Below, piece by piece: positions 34,551-47,395 of a DNA stretch of 64,000 bases. Position 1 is the stretch's first letter. Each line of letters begins with the position of its first letter. The position numbers were made by a program, and so were the translations under genes. Where the stretch lies: assembly GCA_932294295.1 (NCBI GenBank), contig OW028578.1, positions 40,057,410 through 40,121,409 of the forward strand, in the 5' to 3' direction. This DNA is from Alitta virens. Its lineage: Eukaryota; Annelida; Polychaeta; Phyllodocida; Nereididae. The notes under the pieces are model-generated. The model saw only the letters and a program-made list of their open reading frames with translations, had not been told where the DNA came from and ran no database searches.

Positions 34551-35417
34551 TATATCCTACACTTTTCATATTGATATTCCTACACAAATAGTGACGATCA
34601 AAAATCTCATTAATATTCATGCTGAACTCAGCAGCCAATCACAGAAGAAAACCAAGCAAACAGACAGACGTCACAATGTCCTCCCATTCACAACTATGAA
34701 AGGCTTTTAGCAGAAAAACAATCCTTTGCTAGGTTGTATTTGTGAAAGAAACTTTGGTTTTATTCATGTAGAAAGACGTGTTTCTCATTTAATGTCAAAA
34801 TAGTGGTTAATTTAGTCAGAAAGCATGCCTGAGTGAGACCGAATTCCTCAGTGCCGCCACTGCGTATTTGGTCTCCATAGCAACCACATTGTGAATGCCT
34901 AACTGTTTGAGTTCAACAGATTGGTTCATCGGTAAAAACGAATCGCCGATACGGAAAAACAGTGAGATGTATAAAGCAACTGTTATCAGATTTGAACAGA
35001 ACAATAATTCAGCTTCAACCCAGTCTTTATTTGGTCAAAATCGGTCAAGAATTAACGAATTTGTGGCGATGTTCAAGTTTGAATAGGCAAAGTGAAAGTG
35101 AAAGCGTTTTGAAGTGCCTGCTTGCTCGGCTATGACCAGTGACAATTACAGGCAACTTTTATTTTCAAAATTACCTTTAAACAGCGTATTTAGTTTGAAC
35201 CCAATTTTTGTTTCATGAATAGTGTATAATTGGCTCAGCTGTGGTCCCAGTGTGCAAAGTGAAAGTAAAATTGCTCAGCCTGAAGTAGTCCGCCAAATGT
35301 ACATTAGGGATAGTGGATCACAATTTATTATAATTAGGAATAGTGGATCACAATAAATACCACATGGGCTGTTCCTAATAGGTTTTCTATGAGGAACACA
35401 GAAAAGTGTGGGATATA
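34551..35417. mobile_element. Non-autonomous TIR element A, copy 1 (867 bp)
   Basis: Inverted ends tatatcctacactttt and aaaagtgtgggatata. The body matches copy 2 (49037-50167) through ctcattaatattcatgctga and gcagccaatcacagaag. It is preceded by a foldback stretch (34424-34550) with ccacagtggtggatcagctc versus gagttgatcaaccactgtgg. It separates two blocks of the same minisatellite. Confidence 0.8.
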
Positions 35418-35435
35418 ACACAAGACTTATCACAA

Positions 35436-35634
35436 CCACAATAAAATACAACACAATACTTGGCACAAGGATAATAAAATACAACACATTACTTGGCACA
35501 AGGACAAAATAATAAAAATAATAAAGGACAATAAAACACAACACATTACTTGGCACAATGATAATAAAATACAACACAATACTTGGCAAAAGGACAATAA
35601 AACACAACACAATACTTGGCACAAACACAACCAA
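35436..35634 (-). repeat. Second block of the 32-34 bp minisatellite
   Basis: About six units of the same repeat, one disturbed by an aataataaaaataataaa stretch (35507-35525). Confidence 0.92.
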
Positions 35635-35639
35635 ATACT

Positions 35640-37560
35640 GTGACGCTTCTCTGTATTAATATTGAATATTTTCATCTGCGAATATAACACATTCTCAAAC
35701 AACAGCAAATGAACCAAAGGAAAAACAAAACGGTTGACCAACAAGATTCTTCTGTGGTAGGCAAAGTCTACTCTCTAGGGACTTAAGGCCTTAACCCCAA
35801 TTCATGAACAAAGCCAGGTCACCCAATTGTGCAGATTACATTTCAATGATCCAATCAGACTGCAGACACGATTGGGTGAGTGATCAATGGGAGGAATTTA
35901 GCAAAGATTGAGATCAATCGAAGATCAATATCTAGTGATTGATACACAATCTGAGGGGTCAGTCGTAAACTCGTTTTATCTAAACAAGAGAAAAAGGGAA
36001 GTGAGTGAAGGTAATGGTAGGAACTATCAATAGAAAAAGAGGGGAAAGATATGAGGAATAGAAAATAAAAGCAAATAAAAAATGATGGATTTTGCGTGGA
36101 TGTACAGTGGTGCCCAAAAGTTTTGGAAGTATTCCTGATATCATCAATGTACACACAATAACCATTGATAACATGCAATATATTTGATAGATGCTGCAGC
36201 CAATAGTGCTTACGGCAAATAAACAAATATCATCAATTTATTTTAGAAAATCATATATTACTGACAAATATCACGGTCAGTTATATTTGTCTACCAAACA
36301 CTACAGAATACAAAAACGAGGCACAGAAGAACGTTATGAACATCTTGTAGTATGAAGTGATGCCTTTCTGACCTAAATTTTTCATAAAACGACTCTGAAA
36401 TCACGAATCGACGATGCTGATCATAACGTTATAAAGTCAGTAAGGTAATTAGCCAGGCAGACAAATTTGCTTACCAAGCAACAATATCACGTAAGGCTTG
36501 TTGACAAATACCAGTAAGTGTTCAGGGTATGGTAAGCATGAATGGTTTCTGCCAAATAAACTAATATAACCTGCCAGGTCAGCTAATTTGGCAGTAAGAG
36601 ATAATACTTGTTGGTCACTTAATCAGTATAACACTTGAGCAATTTATTTTATGGTATATCTCAGACATGTACTCTGTACCTTCAAATCTAGAAAATGCAA
36701 AGCTCTGACAGCATGTGAATTTCATTTAAATGGACAAAGTTTTGGTATTTCCTATATCCGTCATCCATAGTGCGAAGGTGCAACAGCATCATCAATGATT
36801 CACCATCCCTCTTCCAACTCATCATTTTCATTAATCTATATACATCTGCAATGTCATTGCTTAAAAGTCTTAAAATTATCATGGTTTGAATTTTTGAAAT
36901 TTTGTTCATTTGTTTATTAACTAGGGTGTGGCCCTTGATATCAGCAGAATTTCTGCCTTAGAGGCGCCAATGCGAATGTACATATTTTTATATGTGATAT
37001 TTGGAATAAATGGCTCTGTGTTCTGAGTTCATGCGTGCACAGATAGCATGCCATAGCATGGTGATAAAATCAATTCAATACAGTCAAACAAAGATCAACA
37101 AAAGTAGGTTGGTTCTTATTTGTATGAAATTTTGTCATTGGATTCGTTATAAATTAAACTAATTTCTCTTACATCAGCTTTCAACAAAATCAGTTTAAAT
37201 TTGAAGTTAGTAATTTTCCGAGCCTAATAAAGGTTATTGATTACCCTCATCAGACAGAATCCTTACAAATTGTATGATTAATAGCAAAGAATAACTATCT
37301 GAAGGTCACATAATATGAATTCCCTTTAGCTAAGCCAGTACTCTGCGATAAACACCAGTTCTGCATATAGATTGAGGAGGGCTTGTTGCAACTGCGAGGA
37401 CACATGTGTGAGTTCTTCGGAAATTCAGAGATTTAAGAAGGGCTGTGGGTGGGCCAAGAGTATTTTTACGCATGATTGGCAAGTTGTTTGAATTAAATAA
37501 TTCCCTTAAATAATTCTCATGTGTGTGCCAAAAGGACTCAAAATTAATATCCTCATGATT
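35640..37560. other. Intergenic DNA with isolated transposon pieces
   Basis: A stretch at 36247-36345 is the inverted counterpart of 44022-44108 (ctgacaaatatcacggtcag in one, ctgaccgtgatatttgtcag in the other). No gene is supported. Confidence 0.5.
36102..36127 (+). mobile_element. Solitary Tc1/mariner-like terminal sequence
   Basis: tacagtggtgcccaaaag followed by ttttggaa begins with TA plus CAGTGGTG, as in Tc1-type inverted repeats. No partner or transposase was found nearby. Confidence 0.45.
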
Positions 37561-37563
37561 TTC

Positions 37564-37564
<1 letters not shown>

Positions 37565-37602
<38 letters not shown>

Positions 37603-37822
37603 CAAATAGATAGACAGATAGATAGATAGATGGATAGATATATATATGGATAGATAGATAGATGGATATATAGATAGATAGACAGATAGATAGATAGATG
37701 GATAGATAGATATATGGATAGATAGATAGATAGATGGATATATAGATAGATAGATAGATAGATAGATAGATGGATGGATGGATGGATGGATGGATGGATG
37801 GATGGATGGATAGATGGATAGA
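37565..37822 (+). repeat. GATA/GATG microsatellite
   Basis: Long tetranucleotide array with a GATG block at 37770-37810. The minus-strand 168-codon ORF (Tyr/Leu/Ser/Ile repeats) is a by-product. Confidence 0.95.
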
Positions 37823-39520
37823 TTATTTCTACTCACTTGACATTATGACATCCAGACAGAAATTGATGATATCCATTTCGCAGAATTAATAGACCAAAAT
37901 GTGCAGATACACAAAAACAATTATAAAGCATAACCGTGGACTGTTCGCCACTTGCCAAGTTTCGTAAAACAGGGAAAAGAAAAGAGCAAATCTATGGTAG
38001 TTATTAAGGTGGCAGTACCTAAGAAAGCATGCAGGGGGTCTTTTTAGGATTGGGGCCACTAGAGCTTGGGTCTATTGGAATTGATTTAAATCTTCTTTGC
38101 AAGTTTTCCCCATTCTTTGGGCACAGGAGGTCACAACGATTTGGATAAATACTAGGCAGTATGAATTGAATAGATAACTTCAAAGAATTGCTTTAGTTTG
38201 CTGTGGGGTAAGGCCTTTAGCTTGGTTAATTTGTCTTCTCATGACACACTTGTGAAATGAGTTGTGTATTTGTTGGCGAGAGTGCCGAGTAATTGGTAAG
38301 ATGAATGTTGGATGTTATTGACGCTTTACAAAAAAATGAAGACACGTGTTAAATATTTAAAAGAATAAAGTTGCACTAAAAAGCCACCAAGTCGGCATTA
38401 ATTTTGTAAATGGTAGGACATTTATGCATAATAATAGAATATAAACTCAAAACTTGTGCAGACACTCTGCCAGGCTTGTCTCAATCAATTCATCACACCT
38501 GATAAAGTAATTAAATAAAATGACAAAAAATATGTACACTATTTCATTAATTTAGGTAATTTAATGCATTGGCAATCTAAATATACAAGTTCATAAGCAT
38601 AACTTATGCAAAAGAGTAACTGACATATCTTCTTAATACATCTTTGTAATCAAATAAAAGATGGCCGAATCAAATTAAAGATGGCCGACTCAACTCAAAA
38701 TGGCCATACCTTGCCCAAAGTCTGCTTGATACCCATTTCATGTAGTTGCTGAAAATTTAATTGATCAAAACAACTGTCCATGGCAGCGGAACGCAACAAC
38801 TATTTAGGTAGAATGAATCAGGTTTTTTAGATTTCTCCTATATAGTCACGACAAAAACAGCAAGACACTGATTCTACTGACAGCAAATGTAATTGCAAGC
38901 AAAAAACAGAGTCGCCATCTAAGTGAGAATCGAGAGTTGGTTTCGGGCTAATCTAGCCAAGAGAAATCTTCTGACTGTTCTCACTTAGCGAGAAAGCCCA
39001 CAAGTTGTACTGCAAGATTTTTTTGTTGCACCAACAAAAAGGCCAAAAGAACTAGTCATAAGGTTGACATTTGCTTCAGGCATCAAGCAAGGAGCAAAAA
39101 ATCTAGATTCACCATCAAGAAAATGGAAAGAAGACTTGTATGGGAGTGGTATCACTAATTGTACTGTCTCACCCCAGAGCAATCTAAAGCATTTGTGAAT
39201 GAGGAAATATAACGAAGAATTAAAATACTTTTGCGTATATGTTTTCATTTGCTAATTGTATGAATACCCAATTACCCCAAGGTCATATTAGTTCTTGTCT
39301 CACAAGGACAGTTGTTTTCAATTATGGACAAACATGATGCTTTTCAATATGTGAATTTTTTATGTACATCTTGATTTTAAAATTTTTAACATTGATCTTT
39401 CTATAATCTGTCCGATTTCATTTTTCCATAATTTTGTACTATGTAGGTACGAATTAACATAATAATATAATGAAGTTGACTTGACTTGTCTCAAAGATAC
39501 TGTTCTGATGCTAAGGCAAA
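37823..39520. other. Intergenic DNA, nothing recognised
   Basis: A small repeated phrase aaagatggccga occurs twice near 38660-38690. No gene is supported. Confidence 0.4.
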
Positions 39521-39524
39521 TTTT

Positions 39525-40330
39525 TCTTTTTAAGTAGCACTGTAGTCTTAAGGGGCATTTAAACTGTCACGGATATGACCTATGTATGATCAAGTATAAA
39601 AAAACTTTTTTAATCTTGCTCATCCTTGAGCATACATGATTCACTTGGCGAGCGATTCAAGGATACTCTTGCTAATCTGTAGAACGCTCCTTGTAGTGCT
39701 AAATCATCAATGACCATAAGTGGAGAGGGCAAAAATGTTTTAAACATGTGTAAAAATTTGGCGGATGTTCTACGAGTAAATTGTTTATATAAGTTGCATA
39801 ATTGCTCGCGATTCACTCTGCGAGTGTTCTACAAACATTCTACATACATTTTCCCCCCGTCAGGGCGATCTACGAGTGCCTGATGGATGCCTGACAGATG
39901 ATGACAGATGCCCGACGGACGTCTGACAGACGCCTGATGGATGCTAGGTGACAAACATTCGGCGAGCATTAGACGGATGTTCGTTGAGCATTTCATGAAC
40001 GTCCAGCGAGCGTTTGATGGACAACTGGCGAGCAATCTACTCGTGGAAAGAATTTATATGTGATTAAAAGAGCTACGAGTTTAACACCTCATGCGATCAA
40101 CATCCAGCTGAGATTTAAGTCATGAAGAGTGGCTGGGTTGGGGAATGAACCTGGGACCTTCAGAAGAGCTGGCCAATATGGAATTAGCAGATGCCTTAAT
40201 AATCATCTGGCCACCAGTAAATGTGGAAAGCTAAGGCTAAACTTTCTTTTTAAGTAGCGCTCTAGTCTTAAGGGGCATTCAAACTGTCAAACGTGTAGCC
40301 AATTTTTCACATCCTTGGTCATTCGAAGGT
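39525..40330. repeat. Composite repeat: GC minisatellite with duplicated borders and a SINE inside
   Basis: The border tagtcttaaggggcatt followed by aaactgtca occurs at 39541 and again near 40263. Between them is a 22-bp-like GC repeat (gatgcctgacagatgatgac, gacggacgtctgacagac; 39860-40030) and a minus-strand SINE-B (40083-40215). The segment tcgtggaaagaatttatatg at 40041 has a relative at 28019. Confidence 0.6.
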
Positions 40331-40719
40331 CTTATGTGTGACAGTTTGAATTAGATTTGTGTCAGATTTATGTATGAGTTGAATACAGGGTACATACAAT
40401 ACATTTTAACCCATCCATAATGATATGTCACAAATATATTTCCTCAGAAGACCTTTGGATTCAAGTGACTGCCACAGGGTCATGCCTCAAGTACACAATG
40501 TCAAATCAAGATGGCCAAATTTATTTTGATTGGCATGTAGTGCATATATATTTCTAAGTGAAATTGCAGCTTGTCATATTTTAATACAATCTGGAAACAA
40601 AGGTCAGAATGTTATTTGGGGGAATTAATCTATGTTGGTGTATTTTAGGTTTAGTTTTTTAAAATTATTAGAAAAACAACTGATTGTGGTTGCACTGAGT
40701 AACCCTACCACTCAACTGA

Positions 40720-40825
40720 TTTAATTTATTACATGGGTGGGATATTTGGCTTGCCTCGGCATAGACACCAGGTGCAAGGCACCACCAAATTAACATCTCT
40801 TGCGATTGAAGAGTGCCCGGGCCCC
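40720..40825 (-). repeat. SINE-B fragment
   Basis: gcttgcctcggcatagacac and caaggcaccaccaaatt are shared with the copy at 47030-47395. Confidence 0.65.
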
Positions 40826-40905
40826 AGATAACATTCCAAATCGTATGACGTCGGTGTGATATCGGCGACATCAAAACAATGTTGTACCAACAGCAGGCGA
40901 TATTG
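40826..40905. mobile_element. Foldback MITE-2, truncated copy 1
   Basis: agataacattccaaatcgta followed by tcggcgacatcaaaacaatg, as in the full copies at 58534, 61298 and 61574; the right end is missing. Confidence 0.65.
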
Positions 40906-40980
40906 AAATTAATGCAAAATTCTTGCTGTAAATTCTAAGGCCACCTCTTTAACTGATATATTTCACAGCCATTTCTATTG

Positions 40981-41130
40981 ACTTGGAAACCAGTCTTATA
41001 GACTTGGAATCTTAACTCCAAAGGATGTCATGTGAATCAATTCCTCCAGGCAATGGGAGTCCTGGACTCGCATGACGTCATCTGGTGCTTAGTTTCTAAC
41101 TCTATGAGAATAGTTTCCAAGTCTATGAAA
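40981..41130. mobile_element. Foldback MITE-3, copy 3
   Basis: gacttggaaaccagt...aggatgtcatgtgaatc pairs with cgcatgacgtcatctggtgc...gtttccaagtc. Confidence 0.75.
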
Positions 41131-44100
41131 TTGCCTGTAATGGCAGTCATGACATACAGCTGAACTGACGTATAGTTGTTCTCAGCTCTAGAGATCTATT
41201 TTTACAAGATATGAGTTTGACTGCAGCTTCTACTTTATCTTATGCCTACTTAGGTTCATTTACTGAAGAAAAACCACAGCTAAGTAACTCAAATTGGGGA
41301 AGAGAAAAAGTGTCTAAGTTGACCCGAGAAGTATCAATGGTAGCCAATCAGCTTGGCTTTTTTTGGAAAGAATCTCAGCTAAAGCAAGTCGAAAGCTCTT
41401 ACTACCTACATTAGTCATATATCAGGGCTATGTTAGGCACAGGAAACTAGTAAGAGACCCTCTTTTAAGGTGGGGTTCTCTTGTGAATTGATGTAATAAG
41501 TACAATCAATAAATCTATGAGTTTTCATTTGCCTAATTTCTAGAGTTCAGGGCCCTGGACTGCTTATGTAATTATGCCTACAGGGTGTTCCCCAACAACT
41601 GGCTGAACTGAGAGCCTGACTGAGCCATTTTGAAATCTTGGGAGTCCCAGCTAGTGCTGCGGAGTAATTTACGGTAAATAACTGTTAAAAAGGCAAGGTA
41701 GAACTTTACAAACTTATGTATAAATGACAGAACATTTTTTAAACACAGCTCTTATCCACATGTGAAGCAATGATTTAATTTCTTTTAAGTAATATTGTCT
41801 CCAAAAGATGTCAATTCTTCCTGAAAACTTGTATATACAATTCATACAAAAACAACTGTTACAGACAATTCATTCTTTTTACTGTAAGCGTAATCTGATT
41901 GATAATAGCTCAGTGTTTTCTTCATTAGGTTATTGCTAAAAAGCTTTTTTTTTAAAGATAAAGTCTCCATATAACCATTGTTTGTACCTTTTTCTGAATT
42001 TTGCCTACTTCTTTGGGGGGTAGTGTATAGCCATTTCAGTTTGAGCTAGTTTATTAGATGTAATTATAAACAGATGTCCTGCTAAAATTGATCAAAATGT
42101 AGATGTAAGTTTTGGTATTATGAAATTGTTACATGTAACCAGCAACGACCTTGTGTGACCTTGGAACTTGTGGTTGAGAAGCAAGGTCACGACATTGACA
42201 AACGGATTTATCAAAGAATATTTGAAGTTTTACGAAAGGCTACAACATTTACGAGTAAAGCATTACTGGAGATAATAGAAAAAAGTTTTCTTTAGCATGA
42301 GAAGTTATGTACTCATATATCCCCAAGCTATGACATTTAAAGAGCAGATTTGCAGACTGTAGCCATGGAAATGAACAAATCCAAAGAGAAATGGCAAGCA
42401 TATGTTAGGCCAGTAAAAATTGACATGAATTTGGGGTGATCCTGGACTAGCTCATAACAGGCATTTTATTCTACAAAATCATAGCTCAGATTTTGTAGTT
42501 TCTGAAAATCAATATATTTCATATAGCCACCTTGGGGAAAATTTTCTAGTTCTGTTTCCATGGCAACAAGCTTGATGAAAAATTTAAAAAAAGAAATTAC
42601 TAAATGTGATATAATCTGTGATAAATGTGATATAAACTACTTATCCCATCGGAATAAAATAAGTATCGATTTATATGTTACCTTGCATGGTATTTTCGAA
42701 TAAATAGCCTATTTTTAGTTATTATAGTTTGCCATGGCTTTTCCCCAATGTGTTAAAATTAGTCTAAGTTAGCTTTAAATGGATGCCTCATCTGTTGCTC
42801 TAAATCAACAGGAAATGGTTAGAATTGCCATAGAAACTCTGAATGCCCTCTTACCAAAGTGAGACAGTAGACAGTGTGCAGAAGTAGATGCTACTTGGTA
42901 TTCATTATCAGCATTATCTACCTGGTCAAATAGTAGCACAATGTTACACAGTATGTATATATATATATATGTATTTAACTGAGAGCCAGCGTAGTTCACA
43001 TGGAAACTGTAAACTAAATTATGGTTGTCATGACAACCATTTTACTTCATCTACTAATAGAACCAACTTTTTTGAAGGTGACTACTAGGAAAGTTGTTAA
43101 GGTGCTAATTATGCATGTAATTTTTACCTTTAAATAATTTATTTAGATTCATTGTATTTTTTTACCATGGTAACAAGGGGACAGCAATCACCAAGCATTT
43201 ATTGAAGCAATGTTCTTCTTCACAGATGATAAGAGTTTAGTACTTATTTGCTGTCCTTGAATGCCTTTATATATTAGATAAAACACACAGAAAAAGGTTG
43301 ATATATTAAATGTTTTTGATATAAAATATGTTTCCATGGTAACGTGTTCCACGTCATACTTGGTGATAGTTCTTTAGTAGATTGCTCTTGACTTTAACAC
43401 AGAAGCAGTAATGAAAATGAAAAGTCCAATCTCCTCCATCAATCTCCTCCATCAGGTCAGTAGGTACCTGCTGGTGGTCATATGTCCATTGATTACTACA
43501 TTGTGACGTCACAATGTGTCCATTATTAACAGTCAACAGTAAATTATCTCTGGTCATTTGAAATAAGCGACTGATGACACCGCCAAACAAGATGGAAATA
43601 TTAGACTTTTTGGAGTATGGATGACTTCTAAGAAGTAAAGGTGAACTTAGTTAATACTAGTTTCAAGGTAATGATTATATGTTAAACAATAGACTCTATC
43701 CTGTTTATACAAAATTAAACCAACTGCATACTTTTTCTCAGCACTTCGTAGCAAACAATATGTCACCACTAAACAATAGCATGCTTTCCAATTTTAAGCC
43801 ATTGTCCATATTTTCTGTCCTTGTTGCAGTCCAAGAAAATCCATTTCAACATGGACAATCGAACAGAAGTTAGCCAGTCCTTCAATTATGAGAAAAACTT
43901 GATAATATGTTGCTTGGTAAGCAAATTTAAAAAATAATAAACTTTGAATTTTGAAAATCTAACGAAAATTGAAGGTGCCGCTGGTTAATAAAATGTATCA
44001 GGAAGTGATGACACCAATGACGTTCATGATTTTCTGTAACTCGTTTTCGTATTCTGTAGTATTTGCCAGGCAATGTAACTGACCGTGATATTTGTCAGTG

Positions 44101-45200
44101 ATATTTGATATTCTGAAATGAAATGGTGATATTGGTTTATTATCCCGTGACTGAGCATGTTTTTTCCCTGATATTGGTGTTTTTCCCTGGGCGATATCGT
44201 TTGGCGAGGAATGTTATCAAAGGCTTGAAGGGATGATACAGCTTTTCAAGGGACGATACGAGATTCAGCCAACCAGGGACAAGAACTGCAGGGACGATAC
44301 AGCTTTTTTAATTTTTGACCAATGAGCAACCTATAAACAGGGATGATATCGATTTCCACCAATCAGGAGCAATTTCAGGGCCACACCTCCAAACCTGAAT
44401 TGGCCAATGAAATGCTGTTGCTATCAGTTTGTTTTGTTCAAAACAATGACAAATTTGGGATTTTTAGTGTGTCATGAACGTCACCAGTTCAGGCAGCAAT
44501 TTGTGTATTAATGAATTTCAGCCAAATTTTGCAGTCCCTTACACTCTACAAAATATCTTTTTCCTAGTAACTATTCATCTGTGCCACTAATTTGGTGAAA
44601 ATACCTTTTTTTGTTCTCTTCAGGTATCCTGAAGCTGTCAGTTGTTGACAAGCAGCAACGTCACCACTTGAGTAAAATGTCCAGCCAATGTGTATATACC
44701 ATGTCATTTCATATATCCCTATTGAGTGAAATATCACCCTAGTTCATCAAATATCTTAGAAATTAATGAATAAACGTCTTAAAACATCCACAGAAGCCAA
44801 ATCCTGTCATTTCAGCTCCGACATTGTATGTAAACTGGCTCTAAAGTGACATTTTGTGACGTCATCAGTGACATCATAGGTTGGCTGTGCTAAATATAGA
44901 CTCAGCTTCAAGTTGTAAAAGCAGAATTTTGAGGTCGCTTTTGGCTGCTTTTGACCGCTACAACTTCAGTCCAGTTCATCCAATAATTATGAAATTTCAG
45001 GATATAATTCTTTAAGTTGTGTGTAGTCATCTCGTGAAGTGTCATGCTTGAGAAAAATTAATATATAAGCCACAGCAGTTGGTTTAAGTGGAGGGGGCCA
45101 TGTCAGCTACAGTTATTATGGTATTACATTATCAAGTCGTTTTTGTATCTTATAGGTAAAAAAAGCAATCATGGGATAAATAAGTTATCACAATGGCAAG
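41131..45200. other. Intergenic DNA without recognised genes
   Basis: Short ORFs only. 44022-44108 is the inverted copy of 36247-36345. Several gggacgatacagc / ggatgatacagc phrases at 44230-44310 recall the palindrome at 45202. Confidence 0.45.
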
Positions 45201-45201
45201 A

Positions 45202-45302
45202 GGCTGTATCTCCCAGGTATCATCACCCGAGACATCATCCCGAGACCCGAAGGGTCGAGGGATGATACAGGTCGAGGGTGATGATACCAGGGAGATACAG
45301 CC
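45202..45302. repeat. 101-bp near-perfect palindrome
   Basis: Left arm ggctgtatctcccaggtatc + atcacccgagacatcatccc; right arm gggatgatacaggtcgaggg + tgatgataccagggagatac + agcc. The arms are nearly complementary with only a few central bases unpaired. Confidence 0.9.
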
Positions 45303-46085
45303 ATTAGACAAGATTTTGCATCACAAAGCCACAGTAAACACATCTCAATGTGTTCTTACTTTAAAATGCATCTTCCAAACATATTAACATACCTTCAAAT
45401 GCAATAATTATCCATTTAATTTGCTAATCGCTACCATTCCATTTTATTTACTTGCACATGACGCAATGTCGTGTTAGCACGTGTGGAATTTTAGAGATTA
45501 AAAAATGTTAAAATGACAAAAATCATGGATAGAGATTATTTATATGTACTTAACACATTTTTTAAAGTTTATTAAGACTAGGGTATACATTATATACCAT
45601 GACGAACGGCAAATAATAATATTTTGGTAAAACGTTGGAGATTATATTTTCACAGATGGCGCTGCCAGGTGCGCCAACACGCATACAATAAATATCCTGT
45701 AATATACGATTTTTAGATCTTAACTGTCTAAAGTAGCACTGATAAAATGGATTTATTATATTGTAACAATTCGAAATCAAATAAACAAAAACAAAGTTTG
45801 TTTCTTAAAAAAAAAAACAGCCGTCAAGTTTGTTTTATCTTAGACGAATTGTGTGGATGATTTGTACGACGTCAAAAAATCACGGATTTTGCTAGGCCTA
45901 AATTTGTACTATAATTAAACGTTTCTCGGCTTCTACGAGTCAGATCTTCACCAAATTTGGTTTGTAAGTTGTGCTTTTGTATTGCGGTTCTAATGGTGTG
46001 CCATTTATAGCTGTACTTCCAAAAATGTACAAAAGCACAAGTTAAAACAGTTTTGGCAGGATTTCCCTATGTTGTGAAACCGCGC
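45303..46085. other. Intergenic DNA, nothing recognised
   Basis: Short ORFs only. Confidence 0.4.
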
Positions 46086-46226
46086 TAGGCCAACTGGGCT
46101 ACGTGCGTTTTCCATACGTTTGGATAAACGCATAGTTTTCACCTCATTTTAATTAGGCAAAAACAATGCGTTTTCCATGCATTTATCCTTCCCATGGAAA
46201 ACGCACGCGGCACAATTGGCCATGTA
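46086..46226. mobile_element. Foldback MITE-1, copy 2
   Basis: taggccaactgggctacgtg...cgttttccatacgtttgg pairs with ccatgcatttatcc...gaaaacgcacgcggcac...aattggccatgta. Confidence 0.82.
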
Positions 46227-47029
46227 CACAAATGTTATTCTTGTTGGACAAGACCTTCAAAACTCAGTGAGTGTTGCTCTATACTGCACTAAACCCGCAA
46301 TTTTATATCTTAACGACATGTTTATCTCTTATGTCATTTGTCTGCAACTGGTATTGGAGTGCTATACAAGCATAACTACATTGTGCATTGCATTGAGCTC
46401 TGTTTGCTACCGGGGATTAAGCTTAAGGTATTCAGGAGGATACATAGTCATTTTTGTGGAGTTGCTGCTTCACAGTGTCTTTCATTTGATACTTTATGGT
46501 CAAATACTTTAAATATATTTTTTACCTGATACCTTTGACTATATATTTTATTTCAAAAACAAAACATTTATGGAATACCTTTAGTAAGACACAAATTTGC
46601 AAAACAAAGTATACAACAATAAATGAAAGAATGGAAAATTTGATAAAAGAAAAAGATTGACACACATAGAGTTTTTCACTTTTAAATAAAAAGTATGCAA
46701 AAAGCAAAATAATACAATCATATTCAACTGACTGTAACATTCCGAAATGCTTCGTTTGTGGTAATTCCTCATAAAAAAATTAAATGTAGATTAGTTTCTG
46801 ACTGAAATCTCCACTGGATGGCTCCCCATAGGCGACAGGACTGTCTCAGGGGAGTCTCCCAAAGGCACACATAATTTTTATACAAATTATATATTTCATT
46901 TTGTAAATTGTGCCTGAATAAGTCATCATCAGCAGCTTGAAAACTTGCTACTGTTGATGCAGCCTGACTGTTATATGAGTGGACATTTTATGTCTCATTC
47001 CTAGTCGATTAAATGACCAGATGCCAGAG

Positions 47030-47395
47030 GCAGATGTAATGATGAGATGATGAGGATTGGACTTCATACCATTTACATATTTACACCATGGGTGGGGTTT
47101 TTAACTTGCCTCAGCATGGACACTGAAAACAAGGCACCACCAATTTAAGGCCTCATAAGAGTGATGCCAGGTATAGCTGAGGAGTGCCCAGGCTGGGGAT
47201 GAAATCCAGATACATGGCCGAATGTGCCAGGGGCGTTTTCCATGAGAAGGATGGTTTTTTAGCTAATTATAAGGGCAAAAACCATGCATTTTCTATGCGT
47301 TTATCCAAACGCATGGATAACGCACATGGCACATTTGGCCATGTAACATTCCAAATCGTTTCATATACGTGATGTCTTAACCACTAGGCACATTG
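47030..47395 (-). repeat. SINE-B copy interrupted by MITE-1
   Basis: Contains agaggcagatgtaatgatga, acttgcctcagcatggacac, and, after the MITE, ttaaccactaggcacattgc, the reverse of a tRNA-like head (ctagtggttaa). Confidence 0.7.
47211..47345. mobile_element. Foldback MITE-1, copy 3, nested in SINE-B
   Basis: tacatggccgaatgtgcca at the left and tggcacatttggccatgta at the right are inverted complements; the inner arms gcgttttccatgag / ctatgcgtttatcc match the other copies. Confidence 0.85.

Noticed and set aside
37330..37836. 168-codon minus-strand ORF of Tyr/Leu/Ser/Ile repeats
   Set aside because: Translation of the GATA/GATG microsatellite plus short flanks; no domain.
38000..44000. CRISPR-like or bacterial features
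   Set aside because: No regularly spaced palindromic repeats with unique spacers; all context is eukaryotic.
46177..46512. 111-codon hydrophobic ORF
   Set aside because: Its start lies in the arm of MITE-1; no splice or signal support.
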